From Burkholderiales bacterium (GTDB taxonomy: Bacteria; Pseudomonadota; Gammaproteobacteria; Burkholderiales; Burkholderiaceae_C): 7,492 bases of DNA. The stretch covers positions 1 through 7,492 of the forward strand of contig JAABPT010000056.1 of NCBI GenBank assembly GCA_011391855.1, given 5' to 3'. The notes below the pieces were generated by a model. The model worked only from the letters and a program-made list of their open reading frames with translations. It did not search any database and was not told the DNA's origin. The translations under genes were made by a program, and so were the position numbers. Position 1 is the first letter of the stretch, and the number at the start of each line of letters is the position of its first letter. Below are positions 1 to 5,785 of this stretch, piece after piece.

Positions 1-942
1 CTGGGGGTGCGCGAAATCGACCCGCACGTGGAGGTGATGGAACGTTTCGGCTGCACCGTGGAACGCAGCCGCGAGGCGCTGATCATCCGCGCCGAAGGCG
101 GCTTGCAGGCCAACCACCACTGGCTGGACTACGCCAGCGTCACCACCACCGAGAATTTCGTGCTATGTGCCGCGCAGGCGCACGGCACCAGCACGCTGAT
201 GAATGCCGCCAGCGAGCCGCACGTGCAGGAGTTTTGCGCCTTCATGACGATGCTGGGCGCGCAGATCGAAGGTATGGGGACCTCGCGCCTCACGGTGCAC
301 GGCGTGCGGCAGCTCGGCGGCGGCACCTTCACCTTCACCGAGGACTTCCACGAGGCGGTGACCTTCATGGCGCTGGGCGCCATCACCGGCGGCAGCGTGG
401 CGGTGAAGAATTCGGCGCCCGAGCAGTTCCCGCTCATCGACCGCACCTTCGCCAAGTTCGGCGTGCAGGTGGTGCACGAGGGCGGCTGGTCGCACACCGT
501 GGTGGAAGGGCCGCTGCGCGTGAAGGAGCCTTTCACGCGCAATATCCTGCAGAAGGTGGAAGCGGCGCCCTGGCCCTACCTGCCGGTGGACCTGCTGCCC
601 ATCTTCGTGGCCCTGGGCGTGAAGGCCGAAGGCAGCGCGATGTTCTGGAACAAGGTCTACGACGGCGCCATGGGCTGGACGAGTGAACTCTCCAAGTTCG
701 GCGGCCACGCCTTCATGGCCGACCCGCACCGCATCGTCACCTTCGGCGGCAAGCCGCTGGCACCGGCCGAGGTGGACAGCCCGTACATCATTCGTGTGGC
801 CATCGCCTTGCTCATGCTGGCCGCCAGCATCCCGGGCAAAAGCGTGATCCGGCATGCCTCGCCGGTGCGGCGTGCGCATCCGCGGTTTGCGGAGAATATC
901 CGTGCGCTGGGCGCGCAGATCGAGTGGGTCGAAGGGGATTGA
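1..942 (+). CDS. MurA-like enolpyruvyl transferase (UDP-N-acetylglucosamine 1-carboxyvinyltransferase family), 5' end missing
   Basis: The open frame runs from the first base of the window to a TGA at 940-942, giving 313 visible residues. About 100-120 N-terminal residues of a normal 420-residue MurA lie outside. Aligned from memory to E. coli MurA, the visible part begins at about residue 117, just after the catalytic Cys115 loop. Conserved features are R4 (E. coli Arg120), the TEN..LCAA stretch, the REP-to-SEP helix, GAITGG, D197 in LPVDL (Asp305), R265 (Arg397) and the C-terminal LGAQIEWVEGD. MurA transfers enolpyruvate from PEP to UDP-GlcNAc, the first committed step of peptidoglycan synthesis in the cytoplasm. 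Several substrate-contact positions differ: DKVSVGAT is replaced by DYASVTTT, PDRIETGTF by TEDFHEAVTF, and FENR by FWNK. It may therefore be a paralogue with another or modified substrate. The family is secure; the exact reaction is not. Confidence 0.8.
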   Translation: MGVREIDPHVEVMERFGCTVERSREALIIRAEGGLQANHHWLDYASVTTTENFVLCAAQAHGTSTLMNAASEPHVQEFCAFMTMLGAQIEGMGTSRLTVHGVRQLGGGTFTFTEDFHEAVTFMALGAITGGSVAVKNSAPEQFPLIDRTFAKFGVQVVHEGGWSHTVVEGPLRVKEPFTRNILQKVEAAPWPYLPVDLLPIFVALGVKAEGSAMFWNKVYDGAMGWTSELSKFGGHAFMADPHRIVTFGGKPLAPAEVDSPYIIRVAIALLMLAASIPGKSVIRHASPVRRAHPRFAENIRALGAQIEWVEGD

Positions 943-946
943 ATTT

Positions 947-987
947 CTCCCTCTCCCCGCCTGCGGGGAGAGGGCTGGGGTGAGGGG
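947..987. repeat. REP-like intergenic palindrome
   Basis: A perfect 12-base inverted repeat (949-960 and 963-974, arms CCCTCTCCCCGC and GCGGGGAGAGGG) is separated by only two bases. It is followed by CTGGGGTGAGGGG. The pattern matches a G/C-rich repeat I know to be widespread between genes in proteobacterial genomes, though copy number cannot be seen here. There is no T-run after the stem, so it is not a classic intrinsic terminator. It fills nearly the whole 53-base gap between the MurA-like gene and ybaK, and its right end contains the only Shine-Dalgarno-like motif for ybaK. Confidence 0.75.
982..987 (+). promoter_or_regulatory. Probable ribosome binding site of ybaK, inside the repeat
   Basis: GAGGGG lies 8 bases before the ATG at 996. 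It resembles the anti-Shine-Dalgarno complement and is part of the conserved tail of the REP-like element. No other purine-rich stretch sits at a suitable distance. Confidence 0.45.
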
Positions 988-995
988 TTCGGACC

Positions 996-1490
996 ATGGC
1001 CCGCAAGGACAAGCACGTCAGCGAGACGCCGGCCACGCAGATGCTGCGCCGTGCCGGCGTGGCCTTTTCCGAGCACCCCTACGACTACGTCGACCACGGC
1101 GGCACCGCCGAATCGGCGCGCCAGTTGGGCCTGCCCGAACACGCGGTGGTGAAGACGCTGGTGATGCAGGACGACAAGGCGCAGCCGCTGATCGTGCTCA
1201 TGCACGGCGACCGCCAGGTCAGCACCAAGGCCCTGGCGCGAGAGATCGGCGTCAAGAGCGTGGAGCCGTGCACGCCCGAGGTGGCGCAGCGCCACAGTGG
1301 CTATCTGGTCGGAGGTACCTCGCCGTTCGGCACGAAGAAGGCGATGCGGGTGTTCGTGGCAGCCAGCGTGCTGGAACTGCCGCGCATCTTCATCAACGGT
1401 GGCCGGCGTGGCTTCCTGGTGGGCATCGATCCGTCGGTGCTGGTGCCGCTGCTGCAGGCGCGGCCGGTGCACTGCGCGCTGGCGCCATGA
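996..1490 (+). CDS. ybaK: Cys-tRNA(Pro)/Cys-tRNA(Cys) deacylase, YbaK/EbsC family
   Basis: A 164-residue protein of the size usual for YbaK. This family hydrolyses Cys-tRNA(Pro) made in error by prolyl-tRNA synthetase, acting in the cytoplasm as a free-standing editing domain. Visible family signatures are VVKTL (K53, the counterpart of the important YbaK Lys46), the near-invariant GYLVGGTSPFG loop at 102-112 followed by KK, and INGGRRG at 133-139, matching the VSGGKRG of E. coli YbaK. The first 11 or so residues extend beyond the E. coli start. The ATG at 996 is chosen because it is the first ATG after the repeat and has GAGGGG 8 bases upstream. Close relatives such as ProXp-ala share the fold, but the GYLVGG.SP.G.KK form favours YbaK. 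The gene follows the MurA-like gene on the same strand; co-transcription across the repeat is possible but unproven. Confidence 0.92.
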   Translation: MARKDKHVSETPATQMLRRAGVAFSEHPYDYVDHGGTAESARQLGLPEHAVVKTLVMQDDKAQPLIVLMHGDRQVSTKALAREIGVKSVEPCTPEVAQRHSGYLVGGTSPFGTKKAMRVFVAASVLELPRIFINGGRRGFLVGIDPSVLVPLLQARPVHCALAP

Positions 1491-1520
1491 GCCGCTTGCG
1501 GCTCGACCGGCCCGCCGGTC
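1489..1520 (+). other. Two tandem short hairpins between ybaK and plsY
   Basis: Hairpin 1 is GAGCCGC (1489-1495), a TT loop, then GCGGCTC (1498-1504). Hairpin 2 follows directly: GACCGG (1505-1510), a CCCG loop, then CCGGTC (1515-1520). Both stems are perfect. The first overlaps the ybaK stop codon. Neither is followed by a T-run, so any terminator function would be weak or factor-dependent. They may instead shield the 3' end of the ybaK message. Confidence 0.5.
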
Positions 1521-1527
1521 CCACACC

Positions 1528-1534
1528 TTAAACT
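1528..1534 (+). promoter_or_regulatory. Candidate -10 element just upstream of plsY
   Basis: TTAAACT is the only A/T-rich spot in the gap and lies 10 bases before the plsY ATG. Transcription starting about 6-7 bases downstream would give a nearly leaderless message. This fits the absence of any Shine-Dalgarno motif before this ATG. I found no convincing -35 box at 16-18 bases, so this remains tentative. Confidence 0.25.
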
Positions 1535-1544
1535 CGCCGCCTCC

Positions 1545-2240
1545 ATGTCCCCGATCGCCTTTCCCGTTGCCCTGCTGGCGGCCTACTTCGCAGGCTCGCT
1601 GTCGTTCGCCGTGCTCATCAGCCGCGTCATGGGCCTGGCCGACCCGCGCAGCTACGGCAGCAAGAACCCGGGTGCCACCAACGTGCTGCGCTCGGGCAAC
1701 CGGGCGGCGGCGGTGCTGACGCTGGCCCTGGATGCGCTGAAGGGCTATGTGCCGGTGCTGCTGTGCCTGATCTACGGCCCGCGCTACGGCCTGGGCGAGA
1801 CGACCGCGGCCTTCGTCGGCCTGGCCGCCTTTCTGGGCCATTTGTGGCCGGTCTTCTTCCGCTTCCAGGGTGGCAAGGGCGTGGCCACCGCGGCCGGCGT
1901 GCTGATGGCGCTGAACCCCTGGCTCGGGCTGGCGACGCTGGCCACCTGGGTCATCATCGCCGCCTTCTTCCGCTATTCGTCGCTGGCCTCGGTGGTGGCC
2001 GCTGTCTTCGCGCCGTTCTACCAGGCGCTGATCTGGGGGCTGGAGCCGGGCATCCTGGCGCTCATCGGCATGAGCCTGCTGCTGGTGTGGCGGCACGAAG
2101 GCAATATCCGCAAGTTGATCGCCGGCACCGAAAGCAAGCTGGGCCATAAGGCCGCGGTGGCTCACGCCGTGCCGCACCCGGCCGTTCATGCGCCGAAAGG
2201 CTCGCATGGCCACGGCAAACCTAAAAAGGGACACCACTGA
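1545..2240 (+). CDS. plsY: Acyl-phosphate:glycerol-3-phosphate acyltransferase PlsY
   Basis: A 231-residue integral inner-membrane protein. PlsY moves an acyl group from acyl-phosphate (made by PlsX) to glycerol-3-phosphate, giving lysophosphatidic acid for phospholipid synthesis. The three PlsY motifs are present: GS...S.R at about 17-27, GSKNPGATNVLR at 38-49, and GHLWPVFF (98-105) with GGKGVAT (109-115). The conserved HEGNIRKLIAGTE is at 184-196. Hydrophobic segments lie at roughly 4-26, 54-77, 86-105, 112-141 and 147-182, the last two long enough to hold more than one pass. The protein is longer than typical PlsY because of a tail after about residue 200 that is rich in His, Lys and Ala (8 His in 31 residues). 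ATG 1545 is chosen by the family N-terminus; no ribosome binding site is visible. Its stop overlaps the next start by one base (TGATG). Confidence 0.95.
   Translation: MSPIAFPVALLAAYFAGSLSFAVLISRVMGLADPRSYGSKNPGATNVLRSGNRAAAVLTLALDALKGYVPVLLCLIYGPRYGLGETTAAFVGLAAFLGHLWPVFFRFQGGKGVATAAGVLMALNPWLGLATLATWVIIAAFFRYSSLASVVAAVFAPFYQALIWGLEPGILALIGMSLLLVWRHEGNIRKLIAGTESKLGHKAAVAHAVPHPAVHAPKGSHGHGKPKKGHH
2226..2231 (+). promoter_or_regulatory. Ribosome binding site of the RidA-family gene, inside the plsY 3' end
   Basis: AAGGGA lies 8 bases before the ATG at 2240. It is formed by the Lys-Lys-Gly codons of the plsY tail, so the end of plsY also serves as the initiation region of the next gene. Confidence 0.55.
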
Positions 2241-2584
2241 TGGTTCAGCGATTCGACGTCGGCACGCGCCTGTCGGAGATGGCCGTGCACAACGGCGTGT
2301 GCTACCTGGCCGGCCAGGTGGCTGCCGACGGCACGCAGGACATCACCGGCCAGACGCAGCAGGTGCTGGCCGCCATCGACGCGCTGCTGGCGCGCGCCGG
2401 CACCGACAAGAGCAAGATCCTGCGCGTGCAGATCTTCGTCAAGGACCTGGCCGACTTTCCCGCCCTCAATGCGGTATGGGAAGCCTGGGTACCGGCCGGC
2501 CATGCGCCGCCGCGCGCCACCGTGCAGGCAAACCTGGCCAAGCCGGAATGGCGCGTGGAGATGGTCGTCACCGCGGCGCTGTGA
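2240..2584 (+). CDS. RidA/YjgF/YER057c family protein, YoaB-like
   Basis: A 114-residue protein matching E. coli YoaB in length and along its whole sequence (from memory), most clearly in the C-terminal WEAWV.AGHAP.R.TVQA block. RidA-family proteins are small cytoplasmic trimers; the founding member hydrolyses reactive enamine/imine intermediates made by PLP enzymes. R92 corresponds to RidA Arg105, which binds the substrate carboxylate, and E107 to Glu120. Imine deaminase chemistry is therefore possible. The RidA position Cys107 is Thr94 here. The substrate of YoaB-type members is not established, so RidA-like deaminase activity is an inference. The ATG overlaps the plsY stop by one base and the stop overlaps the next GTG, which suggests coupled translation within one transcript. 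Confidence 0.9.
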   Translation: MVQRFDVGTRLSEMAVHNGVCYLAGQVAADGTQDITGQTQQVLAAIDALLARAGTDKSKILRVQIFVKDLADFPALNAVWEAWVPAGHAPPRATVQANLAKPEWRVEMVVTAAL

Positions 2585-2943
2585 AGACGTCCAAGCGCTC
2601 CTTGTTCGGTCTGGTGGCACTGGTGCTGGCGGTCAGCGTGGCCAGCCAGTGGTGGGCCGGGCGCCACGAACAGCGCCTTGGCGCGCAGGTGGCGGTGCTG
2701 GCGCAGCCCGGCGACATCCGCATGCTGTCTTCCGAAACCTGCGCCATCTGCACCGTGGCGCGGGGCTGGTTCACCGAACACAGCGTTCCGTTCAGGGAAT
2801 GCATGATCGAGCGCGACGCGCAATGCCAGGCCGATTTCGACGCCACGCGTTCGCCGGGCACGCCGGTGATCCTGGTGCGCGGCGTGCCGCAGGTGGGGTT
2901 CAACCCGGAGCGTGTTCGGCTGGCGCTGCAGCCGCGCGGCTGA
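2581..2943 (+). CDS. Membrane-anchored glutaredoxin/thioredoxin-fold protein with CAIC motif
   Basis: A 120-residue protein beginning at GTG 2581, whose GTGA overlaps the stop of the RidA-family gene by four bases. The N-terminus (KTSKR, then a hydrophobic stretch at about 8-25) looks like an uncleaved signal anchor with the rest in the periplasm. The remainder fits a small glutaredoxin-like fold: a beta strand (IRMLSS), a CxxC motif C54-A-I-C57 at the start of a helix, and the Thr-Pro of the cis-proline loop at 94-95 (GTPVILV). Two further cysteines, C74 and C82, lie between them. A role in envelope thiol-disulfide exchange is inferred; the substrate is unknown. The start is set by the overlap and by the signal-like N-terminus. 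There is no proper ribosome binding site, so translation probably depends on coupling. Resemblance to named families is moderate. Confidence 0.75.
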   Translation: MKTSKRSLFGLVALVLAVSVASQWWAGRHEQRLGAQVAVLAQPGDIRMLSSETCAICTVARGWFTEHSVPFRECMIERDAQCQADFDATRSPGTPVILVRGVPQVGFNPERVRLALQPRG

Positions 2944-2956
2944 TTGCAGCCCCGGA

Positions 2957-3580
2957 CTACAGCCCCAGCCGTGCCGGGTCGCCTCGGCCCTGGCGCACCA
3001 GCACGGGTTCGTCGCCGCTGAGGTCGATCACGGTGGTGGGCTGCATCGGGCAGGCGCCGGCATCCACCACGGCCTGCAGCACCTTTTCGAAGCGCGCGCG
3101 GATCTCGGCAGCGTCGTTCAGCGGCTCGGTTTCGCCGGGCGGGATCAGCGTCGTCGCGAGCAGCGGCTCGCCGAACTGTGACAGCAGTTCCTGCGTCACC
3201 CTGTGGTCGGGCACACGCAGGCCGATGGTGCGCCGCGAGGGGTGCGACAGCCGCCGCGGCACTTCCTTGGTGGCTTCCAGGATGAAGGTGAACGGCCCCG
3301 GCGTACCCAGCTTGAGCAGCCGATATTGCCGGTTGTCCACGCGCGCGAAATGCGCCAGTTCCGACAGGTCGCGGCACAGCAGCGTGAGGTGGTGTTTGTC
3401 GTCCACCTGCCGGATGCGGCGCAGGTTTTCGGCCGCCAGCTTGTCGTCCAGCCGGCACACCAGCGCATAGCTGCTGTCGGTGGGCACGGCGGCAATGCCG
3501 CCGTCACGCAGGATCTGCGCCGCCTGCTTCAGGAGCCTGGGCTGCGGGTTCTGCGGATGGACTTCGAAGTGCTGCGACAC
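2957..3580 (-). CDS. yciO: YciO family protein (Sua5/YciO/YrdC fold)
   Basis: A 207-residue protein, nearly collinear with E. coli YciO (206 aa, from memory) from the first residues (MSQHFEVHPQNPQ) to the C-terminal PTTVIDLSGDEPVLVRQG. Other matches are VPTDSSYAL at 32-40, PGPFTFIL at 95-101 with TKEVPRR after it, and RRTIGLRVPDH at 116-126. Related TsaC/Sua5 proteins make threonylcarbamoyl-AMP for t6A in tRNA. YciO shares the nucleotide-binding fold, but its physiological role is less settled. The TsaC-type SAN motif is replaced by ATTLIPPG here, which fits YciO. The start is GTG 3580, 18 bases after the fumarase stop. It is the only start in this frame consistent with the family, because the nearby ATGs at 3594 and 3588 are out of frame. 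It is the last gene of the likely three-gene operon, convergent with the glutaredoxin-like gene 13 bases away. Confidence 0.92.
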   Translation of the reverse strand: MSQHFEVHPQNPQPRLLKQAAQILRDGGIAAVPTDSSYALVCRLDDKLAAENLRRIRQVDDKHHLTLLCRDLSELAHFARVDNRQYRLLKLGTPGPFTFILEATKEVPRRLSHPSRRTIGLRVPDHRVTQELLSQFGEPLLATTLIPPGETEPLNDAAEIRARFEKVLQAVVDAGACPMQPTTVIDLSGDEPVLVRQGRGDPARLGL

Positions 3581-3598
3581 GCCGGCATTGTCATGGGC

Positions 3599-5134
3599 TC
3601 AGGCGGTGACGACGGGGATCTTGCCGATCTTCGCCTGCCATTCCTTCGGCCCGGTGTTGTGCACGCTGGTGCCCTGGCTGTCCACGGCCACCGTCACCGG
3701 CATGTCCTGCACGTCGAATTCGTAGATGGCCTCCATCCCTAGGTCGGCAAAGCCCACCACTTTCGCCTGCTTGATGGCCTTGGCCACCAGGTAGGCGGCG
3801 CCGCCCACGGCCATGAGGTAGGCGCTCTTGTGCTTCTTGATGGCCTCGATGGCCACCGGCCCGCGCTCGGCCTTGCCGATCATGCCGATGAGACCGGTTG
3901 AGCTGAGCATCATCTCGGTGAACTTGTCCATGCGCGTGGCGGTGGTGGGGCCGGCCGGGCCCATGACCTCGTCGCGCACCGGGTCGACCGGGCCCACGTA
4001 GTAGATGACGCGGTCGGTGAAGTCCACCGGCAGCCTTTCGCCCTTGGCCAGCATGTCCTGGATGCGCTTGTGCGCGGCGTCGCGCCCGGTGAGCATCTTG
4101 CCGCTGAGCAGCAGCGTATCGCCGGGCTTCCAACTCGCCACCTCCTCGCGCGTGAGCTGGTTCAGGTCGACCTTGCGGCTCTTGTCGTAGTCGGGCGCCC
4201 ACTTCACGTTCGGCCACAAGTCCAGGCTGGGCGGGTCCAGGTAGACCGGCCCTGAGCCGTCCATCACCACGTGCGCGTGGCGGGTGGCGGCGCAGTTGGG
4301 GATCATGGCCACCGGTTTGCCGGCGGCGTGCGTGGGGTACAGCGCGATCTTCACGTCCAGCACCGTGGTCAGGCCGCCCAGGCCCTGCGCACCGATGCCC
4401 AGGGCGTTGACCTTCTCGTACAGCTCGATGCGCAGTTCTTCCAGCTTGTTGGCCGGGCCGCGGGCGAGCAGGTCGAACATGTCGATCGGCTCCATCAGCG
4501 CTTCCTTGGCCAGCAGCATGGCCTTCTCTGCGGTGCCGCCGACGCCGATGCCCAGCATGCCCGGCGGGCACCAGCCGGCACCCATGGTCGGCACCGTCTT
4601 CATGACCCAGTCGACCAGGCTGTCGTTCGGGTTCATCATGATGAACTTGCTCTTGTTCTCGGAGCCACCGCCCTTCGCGGCGACCGTCACCTCGAGCTTG
4701 TTGCCGGGCACCACCGTCATGTGGGTGACGGCCGGCGTGTTGTCCTTGGTGTTCTTGCGCTCGAACAGCGGGTCGGCCAGTACCGAGGCGCGCAGCGGGT
4801 TGTCCTTGTCGGTGTAGGCACGGTGCACGCCTTCGTTGACGGCGTCCTCGATCGACCCGGCGAAGCCCTCGAAGCGCACGTCCATGCCGATCTTCAGGAA
4901 GACGTTGACGACCCCGGTGTCCTGGCAGATGGGCCGGTGGCCCTGCGCGCACATCTTCGAGTTGGTGAGGATCTGCGCAATGGCGTCCTTGGCCGCCGGC
5001 GAAGCCTCGCGCTCGTAGGCGCGCGCCAGGTGTGTGATGTAGTCGGCAGGGTGGTAGTAGCTGATGTACTGCAATGCCGCAGCCACGGTTTCGACGAGGT
5101 CGGCATGGCGGATCGTTGTCGTGGGCGTGGGCAT
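3599..5134 (-). CDS. fumA: Class I fumarate hydratase (iron-sulfur, single-chain)
   Basis: A 511-residue protein covering the whole class I fumarase architecture, which interconverts fumarate and L-malate in the TCA cycle in the cytoplasm. The N-terminal alpha domain (about 1-300) has three cysteines in the expected cluster-binding settings: C70 in ICQDTG, C189 in GWCPPG and C281 in PNCAATRH. They would hold an oxygen-sensitive [4Fe-4S] cluster. The C-terminal beta domain (from about 330) has KPGDTLLLSGK, the GPVDP motif at 381-385, GPAGPTTATRMD at 392-403 and IGKAERG. Both domains are fused in one chain, as in FumA/FumB, rather than split as in TtdA/TtdB. ATG 5134 is supported by AAGGAG seven bases upstream. 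It lies between the YqhA-like gene (16-base gap) and yciO (18-base gap). FumA versus FumB identity is not decided by sequence alone. Confidence 0.96.
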   Translation of the reverse strand: MPTPTTTIRHADLVETVAAALQYISYYHPADYITHLARAYEREASPAAKDAIAQILTNSKMCAQGHRPICQDTGVVNVFLKIGMDVRFEGFAGSIEDAVNEGVHRAYTDKDNPLRASVLADPLFERKNTKDNTPAVTHMTVVPGNKLEVTVAAKGGGSENKSKFIMMNPNDSLVDWVMKTVPTMGAGWCPPGMLGIGVGGTAEKAMLLAKEALMEPIDMFDLLARGPANKLEELRIELYEKVNALGIGAQGLGGLTTVLDVKIALYPTHAAGKPVAMIPNCAATRHAHVVMDGSGPVYLDPPSLDLWPNVKWAPDYDKSRKVDLNQLTREEVASWKPGDTLLLSGKMLTGRDAAHKRIQDMLAKGERLPVDFTDRVIYYVGPVDPVRDEVMGPAGPTTATRMDKFTEMMLSSTGLIGMIGKAERGPVAIEAIKKHKSAYLMAVGGAAYLVAKAIKQAKVVGFADLGMEAIYEFDVQDMPVTVAVDSQGTSVHNTGPKEWQAKIGKIPVVTA

Positions 5135-5141
5135 GGACAGG

Positions 5142-5147
5142 CTCCTT
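5142..5147 (-). promoter_or_regulatory. Strong ribosome binding site of the fumarase gene
   Basis: The minus strand reads AAGGAG seven bases before the ATG at 5134. It sits in the 16-base gap after the YqhA-like stop, so the fumarase message has its own efficient initiation site inside the operon. Confidence 0.8.
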
Positions 5148-5150
5148 GGA

Positions 5151-5759
5151 TCAGTCGTGCGGTGCGTGGCCGACCGGTGTCATGAGCCGGTCGGTCAGCG
5201 CGATGGCCATCGCCGAGAGCAGGAAGGCGATGTGGATCGCCGTCTGCCAGAGCAGCACCTTGTCGGTGTAGTTCTCGGCGTTGATGAAAGTCTTCAGCAG
5301 GTGGATCGAGCTGATGCCGATGATGGCCGTGGCGAGCTTGACTTTCAACACCGAGGCATTGACGTGGCTCAACCATTCCGGCTGGTCGGGGTGGCCTTCC
5401 AGGTTCATGCGCGAGACGAAGGTCTCGTAGCCGCCGACGATGACCATGATCAGCAGGTTGCTGATCATCACCACGTCGATCAGGCCCAGCACCACCAGCA
5501 TGATCACCGTCTCGTTGAGCTGCGGCACCCAGTCCGGGCCCGCCTTGTAGCCGATGCTGGTGACCAGCTTGACCAGCGCCTGCTCGTTGCCGAAAACGGC
5601 CTCGATGAGGTGCGTGAGCTCGACCCAGAAGTGGAAGACGTAGACGCACTGGGCCACGATCAGCCCCAGGTACAGCGGCAGCTGCAGCCAGCGGCTGGCG
5701 AAGATGAAATTGGGCAGCGCGCGCTGGCGGCTGCGCTCGACAGGTGATGGAACCGTCAT
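5151..5759 (-). CDS. UPF0114 / YqhA (TIGR00645) family membrane protein
   Basis: A 202-residue predicted inner-membrane protein of unknown function. It matches E. coli YqhA (about 164 aa, from memory) from FASRWLQLPLY at 20-30 through VIVGGYETFVS at 106-116 and ISSIHLLKTF at 149-158 to the last membrane segment. Hydrophobic stretches lie at about 26-46, 84-108, 139-155 and 170-188. Compared with E. coli YqhA there is roughly 20-25 extra residues between the first two membrane segments (about 56-82). ATG 5759 is preferred over the in-frame ATG at 5846 because family similarity begins a few residues after 5759. The longer form would also overlap a good -10 box at 5830-5835. No clear Shine-Dalgarno precedes 5759. 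It is the first gene of a likely operon with the fumarase and yciO, divergent from acs. Confidence 0.85.
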   Translation of the reverse strand: MTVPSPVERSRQRALPNFIFASRWLQLPLYLGLIVAQCVYVFHFWVELTHLIEAVFGNEQALVKLVTSIGYKAGPDWVPQLNETVIMLVVLGLIDVVMISNLLIMVIVGGYETFVSRMNLEGHPDQPEWLSHVNASVLKVKLATAIIGISSIHLLKTFINAENYTDKVLLWQTAIHIAFLLSAMAIALTDRLMTPVGHAPHD

Positions 5760-5785
5760 GCGGGAGGCTTTGGTTGAGGGGGTGG

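Noticed and set aside
949..974. REP-like palindrome as an intrinsic terminator of the MurA-like gene
   Set aside because: The stem is strong, but the bases after it are G-rich with no T-run in the plus direction. On the minus strand it would follow no gene.
657..2237. 526-codon open frame on the minus strand opposite the MurA-like gene, ybaK and plsY
   Set aside because: It lies antisense to three genes with clear family matches. Its translation is low-complexity (rich in Arg, His, Gln, Ala), as expected from GC-rich shadow frames, and it crosses the REP-like repeat.
2188..2580. Upstream in-frame extension of the glutaredoxin-like gene to ATG 2188
   Set aside because: It would overlap the whole RidA-family gene in another frame. 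The added sequence is Arg/Gly/Ala-rich shadow, and the signal-anchor N-terminus begins naturally at GTG 2581.
2938..2951. GGCTG-ATTG-CAGCC hairpin at the convergent gene ends as a bidirectional terminator
   Set aside because: The stem has only five pairs and no T-run follows on either strand, so it cannot be called a terminator on sequence alone.
3591..4952. 453-codon open frame on the minus strand in another frame of the fumarase gene
   Set aside because: It is a shifted shadow of the fumarase reading frame, rich in Arg, Gly and Ala, with no recognisable motif.
4271..5185. 304-codon open frame on the plus strand opposite fumarase
   Set aside because: It is antisense to a well-supported gene, of skewed composition (Val, His, Arg), with no ribosome binding site or domain.
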